A DNA stretch of 64,000 nt from Bdellovibrionales bacterium GWA1_52_35 (GTDB lineage: Bacteria; Bdellovibrionota; UBA1018): assembly GCA_001769805.1 (NCBI GenBank), contig MEPO01000002.1, positions 1 to 64,000 on the forward strand. Direction: 5' to 3'. Position 1 is the first letter of the stretch; every line of letters begins with the position of its first letter. Shown one piece after another: positions 1 through 7,828 of this stretch. The notes under the pieces were generated by a model. It was given only the letters and a program-made list of their open reading frames with translations, was not told the DNA's origin and made no database searches. Both the position numbers and the translations under genes were made by a program.

Positions 1-41
1 AAGCTCGGCGCTAACCTAGCTCGATGCCCCCATTTTTCTTC

Positions 42-80
42 AAAAGCCCTGTTCCAACTTCCTTGGTTCAGGGCTTTTTT
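42..80 (+). terminator. Rho-independent terminator of an upstream gene
   Basis: A perfect 10-bp stem (AAAAGCCCTG at 42-51 pairing with CAGGGCTTTT at 69-78) encloses an inner CCAA/TTGG pairing and is followed by a run of T residues to 80. It would stop transcription coming from a gene left of the window. It also argues that the reading frame open from base 24 is not translated from there, because that start would lie within the hairpin leader; the next gene more likely starts at 123. Confidence 0.8.
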
Positions 81-122
81 ATTGGCTCATGCCATGCTAA
101 ATTTCGGCTCCCGAATACCAAA

Positions 123-2621
123 ATGCAAAAGACGAGCGGCTCATCATTCATTCAGAAGCGACTCATTCTCAGGCTGAGCAGCCTCGGTGATGTGATTTTG
201 TCATCAGCTGCTCTTGAAACCGAATCATCCAAGCAGGGTGTCGACTGGGTTGTGGCCAAGGAATATGGCGCTGTTTTGCGGGGACATCCGCGAATTCGCA
301 AGCTTTGGGAGTTTGATCGACGCGAAAATCGCGGATTTGACGTCTGGAGAAGTTTCGGTCGTGAGCTTTGGGAACAGAATTTCACGGAAGTCATTGATCT
401 TCACGGGAGCATTCGGACCCGGATTCTATGGCTGATGTTCCTTTATTGGTCGATGCGCGAAGGCAGGACGGGACCGAGGTGGACGGTGGCTTCCAAGCAG
501 CGGTTCAGGTCTTGGGGATTTATCCTTTTCAAGAAGCTCTGGCCGAAGTTCTGGCTTTCTCGGCTTCAGGTGGAGGTCTTTGCTCGTGCAGCGGGTGGCT
601 CAGGGCAGGAGCGCCCGAACATGCGCCACTTACTCCTGACCGAGGAGTTCAGCGTCGAGGCGCTGGCAAGAGATTTTCAAGACCCACCGCGGGAATCGTT
701 TGGCGGGAAACCCTATATTTGTGTGATGCCGGGCTCCACTTGGCCAGGTAAAACCTGGGCCGCGGAAAAATACGTGGAAGTATTGAAACAGATTAAAGTT
801 CTGCCTGTAATAATGGGCACAGCGCGAGATTCTGAAAGCGTGTCTTTGGTGCGGTTACTGGAAGCCGCGGGAGTTCCGCATGAATCGGGAGTCGGCAAGT
901 GGAACCTGCGCGAGAGCGCTCAGGTCCTGGCGAACTCAAAAGGCTATCTCGGAAGTGACACCGGGTTGGCTTTGCTTTCGGAGTCCTTGGGAGTTGAAAT
1001 CCTGGTGATCTATGGACCGACTGCTCCCGGCTTGGGCTTTGAGCCTTGGCGTGTTGGCAGTCGAACGGCAGGTTCAGATCTTTGGTGTCGTCCTTGTGGA
1101 AAAATCGGTCATCGGTGTTACCGACCCAAGAATAAGTTTTTGTGTCTCCAGAGGCTTTCGCCCGCGGAGGTACTCCCAATTGTTCAAGAAAAATTCTGTG
1201 GCATGCCCGGGAGTGGACTGGGGCGGTCCGGGACAGTGGAGTCGGGCTCCGTATCGTCTGGTTCCATATCTTTGGGCCCAGGGGTGAGCCCAGGTGCCCG
1301 CGTGTATCTCTGGATATGGAAAGAAGTCGTCGAGCGCTGGGTCCTTCCTTCGAAAATGGGGGTGGCTCGCATTCAAGCTGGATCGCAAGCGGTTCAGTAT
1401 TTGACAGCGCTGCCTTTGCGGGTGACCAATAAGATGGAGCGGCCTGCCCGGTTCTGGTTTCATGCAGCCAGTGCAGGTGAGCTGGAATCGCTTTGGCCGG
1501 TTGTTGTTGAGCTCCAGAAAGTATTAAAGGAGAGCTCAGGTTCTTCGACTGAATTCATTTTGAGCGCATTCAGTGCTTCTGCAGAAAAATCTCTGATGAG
1601 ACTGGGGACTGCGCTGTCGGAAGCAGGAGCTCATGTTCTTTATTGTGGTTTGTCGCCCTGGGAGGGTCATTGGCGGGCAGTTTTGAAGGTAGCGCAGCCT
1701 GATTGTTTTATCACAGCAAAATATGAAGCCTGGCCGGACCTTTGGATGAGTCTGGCGGCAGCCCAGATACCCCTGGCAATTCTTGGGGCTCGAGCACGGA
1801 AATCTCTTAGAATCGGCAAAAGACTTTGCGAGTTGTTCGGCGCAGAGCTTCCCCGCATGCTGCTGCTTCCCGTACTGGAACGTGAAATTCACGAGTTGCG
1901 CAGGGATTTTCCTGCTTCAGTGATCCAGGCCGTTGGTGAACCTCGCTGGGACAGGGTATTGGAGCGTTCTCAAACGGGAAATCAGCGAGCAAAGCGAATG
2001 ATTTCCTATTTTGCAAAGCTCCCGCGGCCGTGGGGCATTTTCGGCAGCATCTGGCCCCAGGATCTTGAGGTCTGGGGTGAACAGTTGCGGCAACATCACG
2101 GGACTCTCTGGATGGTTCCCCACCGGACTGAGTCAGAAGCAGTACAGGAATTGGAGCACTACTTTACCAAAATAGGAATGCAAGTGCTCCGCACGTCACG
2201 TCTTCCGCTTGACCCTGCCAAAAGCTCCGAGCAACTGGTATTGCCAAAGGCGGCGACTCTCTCCTGGACTTGCGTTTTGGTCGACGAAATCGGATTTTTG
2301 TCAGAGCTTTATTCGGCCGCTGACTGGGCTTATGTGGGCGGCGGCTTCGGACAGGGTATTCACAGCACAATTGAACCTGCCATTCACGGCATTCCCGTTG
2401 CTTCCGGGCCGGCTCGGGCAGAGCGCTTCTCCGAGGTCCAGCAACTGGGCGGGTCAGGTCAGCTGCAGATTCTCAGGAATTCGGCTGATTTCAAAAATTG
2501 GATGGACCAGAACCTTGAGAATCGGGAACGACGTGAGGTTTGGAACCAACAGGTGAAATCCTATTTGGGCGCGAGTTCCAGGGCTGTTGAGGCCCTGATG
2601 AAGTTTTCAAAAACCAGCTGA
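123..2621 (+). CDS. waaA: Heptosyltransferase (GT9) - Kdo transferase (GT30) fusion protein
   Basis: Predicted lipopolysaccharide inner-core enzyme of 832 aa that joins two normally separate glycosyltransferases. The N-terminal half (about residues 10-390) begins with the GT9 opening RLILRLSSLGDVILSSA and contains an SDTGLALLSESLG-like donor-site segment typical of ADP-heptose:LPS heptosyltransferases. A Gly/Ser-rich linker (about 395-425) leads to a Kdo transferase half with the hydrophobic/basic lead-in, WFHAASAGELES, and the donor-binding VGGGFGQGIHSTIEPA segment near the C-terminus. It would act at the cytosolic face of the inner membrane, adding Kdo to lipid A and a heptose to Kdo. The frame is open back to base 24, but a terminator hairpin occupies 42-80, so ATG 123, just before the GT9 motif, is chosen. 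The kal-like gene follows after 36 bp. Confidence 0.85.
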   Translation: MQKTSGSSFIQKRLILRLSSLGDVILSSAALETESSKQGVDWVVAKEYGAVLRGHPRIRKLWEFDRRENRGFDVWRSFGRELWEQNFTEVIDLHGSIRTRILWLMFLYWSMREGRTGPRWTVASKQRFRSWGFILFKKLWPKFWLSRLQVEVFARAAGGSGQERPNMRHLLLTEEFSVEALARDFQDPPRESFGGKPYICVMPGSTWPGKTWAAEKYVEVLKQIKVLPVIMGTARDSESVSLVRLLEAAGVPHESGVGKWNLRESAQVLANSKGYLGSDTGLALLSESLGVEILVIYGPTAPGLGFEPWRVGSRTAGSDLWCRPCGKIGHRCYRPKNKFLCLQRLSPAEVLPIVQEKFCGMPGSGLGRSGTVESGSVSSGSISLGPGVSPGARVYLWIWKEVVERWVLPSKMGVARIQAGSQAVQYLTALPLRVTNKMERPARFWFHAASAGELESLWPVVVELQKVLKESSGSSTEFILSAFSASAEKSLMRLGTALSEAGAHVLYCGLSPWEGHWRAVLKVAQPDCFITAKYEAWPDLWMSLAAAQIPLAILGARARKSLRIGKRLCELFGAELPRMLLLPVLEREIHELRRDFPASVIQAVGEPRWDRVLERSQTGNQRAKRMISYFAKLPRPWGIFGSIWPQDLEVWGEQLRQHHGTLWMVPHRTESEAVQELEHYFTKIGMQVLRTSRLPLDPAKSSEQLVLPKAATLSWTCVLVDEIGFLSELYSAADWAYVGGGFGQGIHSTIEPAIHGIPVASGPARAERFSEVQQLGGSGQLQILRNSADFKNWMDQNLENRERREVWNQQVKSYLGASSRAVEALMKFSKTS

Positions 2622-2657
2622 ATTGTGTCCCCGGAGTGTCCATGCTAGATTGGATAC

Positions 2658-3077
2658 ATGAATAAATTGCCTGAAGTGATGATTCGTTTGCGCATGAGTG
2701 GTCATGATGGACATTACGCGGGAGGTCTTGTTGATGGAGCGCGTATGTTACAGCTCTTCGGTGATGTGGCAACGGAGTTGTTGATCCGTTACGATGGCGA
2801 CGAAGGGCTGTTCCGGGCGTATCAGGACGTTGAATTCCTTGCCCCTGTCTTTTCCGGAGATTACATTGAAGCTGTTGGACGGATTGTAAAAGTCGGCCGC
2901 ACTTCCCGGACCATAGAGTTTGAGGCCAGAAAAGTTGTACGCCCGCTTCCAATGAACCAGGGCGGCATGGCTGTCTCTTCTGCGGAAGTTCTTGATTCTC
3001 CTCTGGTGGTCTGTCGCGCCAAAGGAACTTGCGTCACCCCCTCCGAGTTCCAAAGATTCAAGCATGAAATTACGTGA
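2658..3077 (+). CDS. kal: 3-aminobutyryl-CoA ammonia-lyase-like hotdog protein
   Basis: A 139-aa protein closely resembling 3-aminobutyryl-CoA ammonia-lyase, the enzyme that removes ammonia from L-3-aminobutyryl-CoA to give crotonyl-CoA in lysine fermentation. The recognisable family features are the N-terminal [20 protein letters not shown] block, [20 protein letters not shown] and [11 protein letters not shown], all within a single hotdog domain of full family length. No other lysine-fermentation gene (kamA, kdd, kce) is visible in the window, so it may serve another beta-amino acyl-CoA or act as a thioesterase-like enzyme. Its last 14 bases overlap the start of the downstream oxidoreductase gene, which implies co-translation. 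Confidence 0.75.
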   Translation: MNKLPEVMIRLRMSGHDGHYAGGLVDGARMLQLFGDVATELLIRYDGDEGLFRAYQDVEFLAPVFSGDYIEAVGRIVKVGRTSRTIEFEARKVVRPLPMNQGGMAVSSAEVLDSPLVVCRAKGTCVTPSEFQRFKHEIT

Positions 3078-4680
3078 TCATTATGACTGGATAGTCCTGG
3101 GGGACCACCCCGGGGCGCTGCTCAGTGCAAGCATGGCGGCCCGATTGGGTCTTTCCGTTCTGGTCATCCCTGCGCGACCCGCACAAGCAAGAATTGTTTC
3201 TGATACAGGGCAGGTCTTGGACTTCGAAACAAACTTCCTGATCGGTTTGAGAGCCTTGGTCCGGTCTAATGGACTGTTGCTGGAATGTTTGCGTCGCTCA
3301 GGAATGCTGGCGTCGGAAGAAGGGCATCTGATCCGCCGAGACGATACTTTTCCTCAGATTTTGACCCGGGAGACCCGGTTAAATCTGCCTTTGGCAGACG
3401 ATGATCTTCGAATTGAATGTGAACGGGAGTTCGGTAAGGAACTTTTTCAGAAAATTGGGCTCGTTGAGGCCTTGAAAGAGGCGGAACCCGAATACCTGCG
3501 GTATTGGTTTCATTTGCCTGACCGACTCAGCCTGTCCGAAAAGAAAAAGCCGAACAGGGCACCTGTGCCACTGGCCCTGGAGTCCCTAAGAAAGAAACTC
3601 GCCAAGAACCGCGATATTTCCGCGCCAGTTCGCAAAACCTGGTTTGGCAGTGATCAGGATTCAAATTCGCTCGCCAGAACACTCGAATTTCGTGATTTTG
3701 AAAACGTCTTGCGCGCAGTTTGGTTTAGTGCCAGCGGTCATATCAACGAACGCCCGAAGCTTGCCGAAATTTTTCATCTTTTGGTTCTCGGACGCGGAGG
3801 TGCTGCATTCAAAGGCGGGATTTCCGCCTATCGTGCTTTCCTGGTGCAGTTGGCCCGCAAATCAGGTGCCCAAATTGTCGAGCAGGCGGAATGCCGCAGA
3901 ATTTTTGTCGAAAACGGACGGTTTCTCGGTGTTCAGATTTCCAACTACCCGAACATGATCACTGGAACGGGAGCGGTTCTGGGGTGCTCCCTGGCCGAAG
4001 CAAAAGAACGTTTGAGCGCCAGCGGCCGCAAACTTTTCAGAACCCTGAAAAAAACTCTGAAGCCGGATGGTTGGCGCTTTACGATCGCCCTGTCAGTTCA
4101 TCACGAAGCCATTGCACCGGGCATTACGGCCCGGATGGTTTGGCAGGAAGATGCTGCTCCTCCCATTGAAATTGAAATAGCTAACCCAGCAGATTATGGA
4201 CTCCGGGAGCCGGAGAACAAGGTCATATTTCTTCGTACGGTTCTGCCCTATAAAGAGGAGACTCTCAGCGCGTCTTATCAGCGCCTGATTGCAACCCGGA
4301 TGTTCAGACAATTAAAAGATCTAGTGCCCTTTGTTGAATACCATGTCGCACGAGTTTATCCCGATTTCAGGGAAGGTGACTGGTATGCCGGTCTCCTGAA
4401 GCAAAAGACGGCTCAGGCGGATATGCTTCCGGATGACTTTTCGATCTATGCCTTCAAATCGCTGGAAGCGATTCCCTTCAATCTGCTCTGCTATTCCAAA
4501 GAGGGCGTCGGCTCCCAGTCCGGCCTGGAAGGCCTCTTTGTCGCAACCGATGAATCGAACCCTAAATTCGGGACCTTGGGGCCAACGATCGCCGCTGTGG
4601 AGGCGATTGCCTGGCTAGCCCACCGATCCGGTCTGACGGGACCTTTTGTAGTCCCTTCGTCCTCACTACCAAGCCCATAG
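3064..4680 (+). CDS. FAD/NAD(P)-binding oxidoreductase, phytoene-desaturase-like
   Basis: A 538-aa protein that starts with a Rossmann-type beta-alpha-beta unit ([19 protein letters not shown]) followed by a basic hydrophobic strand, and ends with a [20 protein letters not shown] segment like the C-terminal FAD-contacting region of phytoene-desaturase/amine-oxidase-type flavoproteins. The dinucleotide motif is irregular: the usual GxGxxG reads GDHPGA, so cofactor binding is uncertain. The substrate cannot be told. ATG 3064 is chosen because it immediately precedes the Rossmann fold and overlaps the end of the kal-like gene by 14 bp; a longer frame from 2992 would lie mostly inside that gene. 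The stop is 4 bp from the stop of the convergent glycosyltransferase. Confidence 0.6.
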   Translation: MKLRDHYDWIVLGDHPGALLSASMAARLGLSVLVIPARPAQARIVSDTGQVLDFETNFLIGLRALVRSNGLLLECLRRSGMLASEEGHLIRRDDTFPQILTRETRLNLPLADDDLRIECEREFGKELFQKIGLVEALKEAEPEYLRYWFHLPDRLSLSEKKKPNRAPVPLALESLRKKLAKNRDISAPVRKTWFGSDQDSNSLARTLEFRDFENVLRAVWFSASGHINERPKLAEIFHLLVLGRGGAAFKGGISAYRAFLVQLARKSGAQIVEQAECRRIFVENGRFLGVQISNYPNMITGTGAVLGCSLAEAKERLSASGRKLFRTLKKTLKPDGWRFTIALSVHHEAIAPGITARMVWQEDAAPPIEIEIANPADYGLREPENKVIFLRTVLPYKEETLSASYQRLIATRMFRQLKDLVPFVEYHVARVYPDFREGDWYAGLLKQKTAQADMLPDDFSIYAFKSLEAIPFNLLCYSKEGVGSQSGLEGLFVATDESNPKFGTLGPTIAAVEAIAWLAHRSGLTGPFVVPSSSLPSP

Positions 4681-4684
4681 CTGA

Positions 4685-5680
4685 TCAATCCTGCAGAGGA
4701 TGCCAGGCGAGCGGAATCTGGTAAGGAATCGTTTCTGGAATTTCCGAAGAAAGCTGACCATCGTTCAGAATTTGTTGATAATAGGCCAGGTATTTTTCGG
4801 CCATTTGAAAATGTGTGAAGCCCTGATTGACCCGTTCGCGGCACTGGGCTGGGGAGAAGCGGGCGTTTTTAAGGGCCTCGACGTGTTCGCTAGCCTGGTT
4901 GCTCAGAAAGCCCACGTCTGAGGAAACGATTTCAGGAATGGAGCCGTAGGGCGTGGAAAAAACAGGGCAGCCGCTGGCCAACGCTTCAGTCAATGCCACG
5001 CCAAAGGGTTCGTGCCACACCACTGGAAAAAGCAAGCCACGAGCTTTGCGCAGGATTTTGCGTTTTTCATGATCCCCTAGCATCCCGCAGTACTCGATTC
5101 CGCCCCAAGCCGGTCGGAGTCGATGCAAATTGAGCGGCCAATTCCGGCTACCCATGATTTTCAGTGGAATGCCTGCGGCTTTTGCAATTTGAATGGCTCC
5201 GGCCAAATTTTTTACGCTCCAGGAAGCTTTGGCCAGAAAAACCAGATAATCGTCCCGCTCCACATCGCAGGGGAAATCATCCGGATCCAGACCGTTGTAA
5301 ACATAATGGGAGCTGCCATGAATCTCAGCATGCTTGCGGGAGACAAAAACGGTGTTGGGATGGAATTTTTCACCGGGTTGACCGTTTCCTTCGATTGTCA
5401 CGAGAAAAGGCTTCTTGGGCAGAACCGAGGGTGTGCCGAAGAGGTGTACGAGGTCGCATTCCTGCGGAATCAGGGAATCAAGCGAGCCTGACGCCGGCCG
5501 GAGCTCTTTGGGCGGCAGTGCCATTACGCGAACGCCTGGAACAGCAGAGCCGGGTTTGGCCAGTAAAGTGACTTGGTGCCCTTTGAGTGCGAGTGCTTTG
5601 GCCAGCCAGTAAATGGCGCGCTCGGTGCCGCCATACTTTTGAGGGGGGATCACTGCTTCATGAAATAGCGCGATATGCAT
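4685..5680 (-). CDS. Glycosyltransferase family 4
   Basis: A 331-aa GT-B glycosyltransferase. The N-terminus has the acceptor-side loop motif KYGGTERAIYWLAKAL and a hydrophobic strand GHQVTLLAK; the C-terminal half has the nucleotide-sugar EX7E motif in HEPFGVALTEALASG and a terminal helix. It probably adds a hexose to a surface glycan, glycolipid or metabolite; donor and acceptor cannot be read from sequence. The start ATG at 5680 is preceded by AGAGGA; the frame is open upstream, but that extension would run through the purB leader and has no family similarity. It is divergent from purB and convergent with the oxidoreductase gene. Confidence 0.8.
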   Translation of the reverse strand: MHIALFHEAVIPPQKYGGTERAIYWLAKALALKGHQVTLLAKPGSAVPGVRVMALPPKELRPASGSLDSLIPQECDLVHLFGTPSVLPKKPFLVTIEGNGQPGEKFHPNTVFVSRKHAEIHGSSHYVYNGLDPDDFPCDVERDDYLVFLAKASWSVKNLAGAIQIAKAAGIPLKIMGSRNWPLNLHRLRPAWGGIEYCGMLGDHEKRKILRKARGLLFPVVWHEPFGVALTEALASGCPVFSTPYGSIPEIVSSDVGFLSNQASEHVEALKNARFSPAQCRERVNQGFTHFQMAEKYLAYYQQILNDGQLSSEIPETIPYQIPLAWHPLQD

Positions 5681-5815
5681 AGGATCCTCTTGTCTACAGC
5701 GCAGAGCAGCGAAAATCAACTTGAACTCCCGGTGTTCTCGGTGCATTCCGCTTTGATTCAACCGGTGAGCTTGGGTAGAATCGGAACAGCTTTCTACTTC
5801 TGGAGAATATTGCAG

Positions 5816-7144
5816 ATGATCTCTCGTTACTGTCGTTCTGAAATGGCAAAGATCTGGGCTGACCGCCACAAATACGCGACCTGGCTTGCCGTTGAACTCG
5901 CTGTGTGCGAGCAGCTTGCCAAAGAAAATGTCATTCCGAAAAAGGATTGGCTCGAGTTGAAAAAAAGAGCCGGGAAGCTGTTGTCTGAGGAGGGGATCGA
6001 CCCCTCGCGTGTTGAATATCATGAAACACGCGTAAAACACGATGTCATCGCGTTCACCACTACAGTTGCCGAAAAGATCGGCCCGGTTTCACGTTACATT
6101 CACTTTGGCCTGACCTCTTCCGATGTGGTCGACACGGCGCTGTCTCTGCAAATCTGTGAAGCCGGTGGGATTCTGCAGAATGATTTGAAAGCACTCCTAG
6201 TCACCTTGCGAAAGCTGGCGCAAAAATACAGGAAGCTCCCCACGATCGGGCGTTCTCATGGAATTTTCGCCGAACCGACGAGCTTTGGTCTGAAATTTTT
6301 GGGCTGGTACTCCGAATGGCTTCGGAATTCGGAGCGCTTGGACCGTGCCCTTGAAAACATGCGCATTGGAAAGCTTTCGGGTGCAGTCGGGGTGAACGCC
6401 CACTGGTCTCCTGTTTTTGAATCGGCGGTTCTGAACCGACTGTCTTTGAAACGTGAGCTGGTCAGCACCCAGGTCATTCCGCGCGACCGGCACGCCGAGC
6501 TCTTGCAGTGCTTTGCTCTGCTTGGGAGCTCCCTGGAGCGCATCGCAGTGGAACTCCGGCACCTCCAACGCTCGGAAGTTGCCGAAGTCCGTGAGGGTTT
6601 CTCCAAAGGTCAAAAAGGTTCTAGCGCCATGCCACACAAGAGGAATCCGATTTCTTCCGAAAACATTTCCGGGTGTGCGCGTCTGCTCAGGTCTTACGCC
6701 CAAGCAGGACTCGAGAATGTTGCCTTATGGCATGAAAGGGATATCAGCCATTCTTCGGTCGAAAGGGTCGCAATTCCAGATTCAATGCTGCTGCTGGACT
6801 ACTCCCTTCATCGAATGAAGGGCATTCTTGAAGGGCTGTTTATAGATGGCCGGAATGTCGGCTTGAATCTGCAAAGAGCAGGCGAGACAGTGTTCTCGGG
6901 GCATATTCTCCTGGAACTGGTGAAGGCGGGGGCGACCAGGGAAGATGCTTATTCCTGGGTGCAGTCTTGCGCAATGGCGGCTATGGAAAAGAAAGCCAAT
7001 TTCATCGATTTGATTGTGGTTCACCCTGAGATCAAATCCAGAATGTCTGAAGCGAAGTTGCGGTCACTCGGATCGATTGCCTTTCAACTCAGAAATGTCC
7101 CGGAAATTTACCGCCGGGTCCTCTCTGATAAAAAGAGAAAATGA
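5816..7144 (+). CDS. purB: Adenylosuccinate lyase
   Basis: A 442-aa member of the fumarase/aspartase superfamily that cleaves SAICAR to AICAR and adenylosuccinate to AMP in purine synthesis. Visible hallmarks are the N-terminal MISRYCRSEMAKIW, HYxTRVKHDVIAF-type segment, HFGLTSSDVVDTALSLQ, GRSHGIFAEPTSFGLK (catalytic His region), and the flexible signature loop GSSAMPHKRNPISSEN. Length is close to family size (about 430-480). ATG 5816 is chosen because it begins the conserved N-terminus and has GGAG upstream; the open frame before it lacks similarity. The stop overlaps the start of the next small gene as ATGA. Confidence 0.95.
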   Translation: MISRYCRSEMAKIWADRHKYATWLAVELAVCEQLAKENVIPKKDWLELKKRAGKLLSEEGIDPSRVEYHETRVKHDVIAFTTTVAEKIGPVSRYIHFGLTSSDVVDTALSLQICEAGGILQNDLKALLVTLRKLAQKYRKLPTIGRSHGIFAEPTSFGLKFLGWYSEWLRNSERLDRALENMRIGKLSGAVGVNAHWSPVFESAVLNRLSLKRELVSTQVIPRDRHAELLQCFALLGSSLERIAVELRHLQRSEVAEVREGFSKGQKGSSAMPHKRNPISSENISGCARLLRSYAQAGLENVALWHERDISHSSVERVAIPDSMLLLDYSLHRMKGILEGLFIDGRNVGLNLQRAGETVFSGHILLELVKAGATREDAYSWVQSCAMAAMEKKANFIDLIVVHPEIKSRMSEAKLRSLGSIAFQLRNVPEIYRRVLSDKKRK

Positions 7145-7362
7145 CGAGATACGTGCGACACCTTCTAGGAGACTGGCGCGATGACCGGGCGCAAGCCACG
7201 GTCGAGTACATCCTGATCATGATGATCGTCATGAGTTTTGTGCTTCTGCTTTTTCGATCGTTTCTCAAACCGGCGTTTCAGCGCATGAGCGAAGCCGTCT
7301 CTAAACGCCTGGATGGATTTTTCGGGGATTTTCACTATTTTCCGGTGGGCCGTCGAAGTTGA
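7141..7362 (+). CDS. Small pilin-like / TadE-like membrane peptide
   Basis: A 73-aa peptide whose residues 16-40 look like a type IV pilin N-terminus: a polar leader rich in Arg and Asp, then AQATVEYILIMMIVMS, with Glu about five residues after a possible prepilin-peptidase site and a continuous hydrophobic helix. Flp pilins and TadE-like pseudopilins carry similar QATVEY segments. The start codon overlaps the purB stop (ATGA), so it is translated from the purB transcript. No prepilin peptidase, ATPase or secretin gene is nearby. The ordered leader and reading frame make it likely to be real, but the role (tight-adherence pilus, pseudopilin or another membrane peptide) is inferred. Confidence 0.6.
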   Translation: MTRYVRHLLGDWRDDRAQATVEYILIMMIVMSFVLLLFRSFLKPAFQRMSEAVSKRLDGFFGDFHYFPVGRRS

Positions 7363-7374
7363 TTTTTTTGGGGG

Positions 7375-7443
7375 AACAAACGGATTGGCTAGAAAAGGGG
7401 GGGTAGGGGCTAGGGGGCTAGCAACCTAGCCAATCCGTTTGTT
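7375..7443. repeat. 18-bp perfect inverted repeat enclosing G-runs
   Basis: The left arm AACAAACGGATTGGCTAG (7375-7392) is the exact reverse complement of the right arm (7426-7443). The 33-nt loop carries G-runs of 7, 4 and 5 bases on the plus strand. GGCTAG occurs three times on the left side and in the loop, and its complement CTAGCC once in the right arm, so alternative shorter hairpins are possible. There is no T-run immediately after it on either strand, so it is not a standard intrinsic terminator, although it could end the purB transcript. Role unknown. Confidence 0.85.
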
Positions 7444-7828
7444 ACTGAATACTAAAGCAAGCGCAATGCCATGCTGCGTTAAATTTTTATCCAATGATTT
7501 CGATGCCCTGAGCAGTCCGGACTGTCTAAATATTTGACATCTCTCTAGATCTGCATACAGGACAGAATTCCTTGAAGTCCCGACGGTCCGAGCAAATATT
7601 TCTCGGGATCGGTGCCATTTCGGCTTTTCGGCACCCAGTGGCAGAATCAGGGCCAGGACTGGTTTTTTTTTGTGGATGACCAATTCGTTGATTTTGTTGT
7701 GTATTGCGTTGCGTCAAGAAAAAACTACCCAATAGGAACGACCTTTGCTATAACGCGCCATGTTTCCAAAGTGTTGATCAGTAAAGTCAGACTTTATGTC
7801 TTTTGCTTTTTTAAAGGGAGTACCGAAA
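7444..7828. other. Noncoding stretch before the outer-membrane protein gene
   Basis: About 385 bases with no convincing gene. It is AT-richer than its surroundings and short open frames on both strands show no family similarity or good ribosome site. The final part holds a likely promoter and a GGGAG ribosome site for the gene at 7829. A short GGTGCC/GGCACC pairing lies near 7610-7635. A small RNA is possible but nothing in the sequence proves one. Confidence 0.5.
7747..7754 (+). promoter_or_regulatory. Candidate extended -10 promoter of the OMP gene
   Basis: TGCTATAAC fits an extended -10 element (TG-N-TATAAT with one mismatch), about 75 bases before the ATG at 7829. No good -35 is present at the usual distance, as is typical for extended -10 promoters. 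Confidence 0.4.

Noticed and set aside
24-122. N-terminal extension of the heptosyl/Kdo transferase gene from base 24
   Set aside because: It runs through a perfect terminator hairpin at 42-80 and has no family similarity; ATG 123 precedes the conserved N-terminus.
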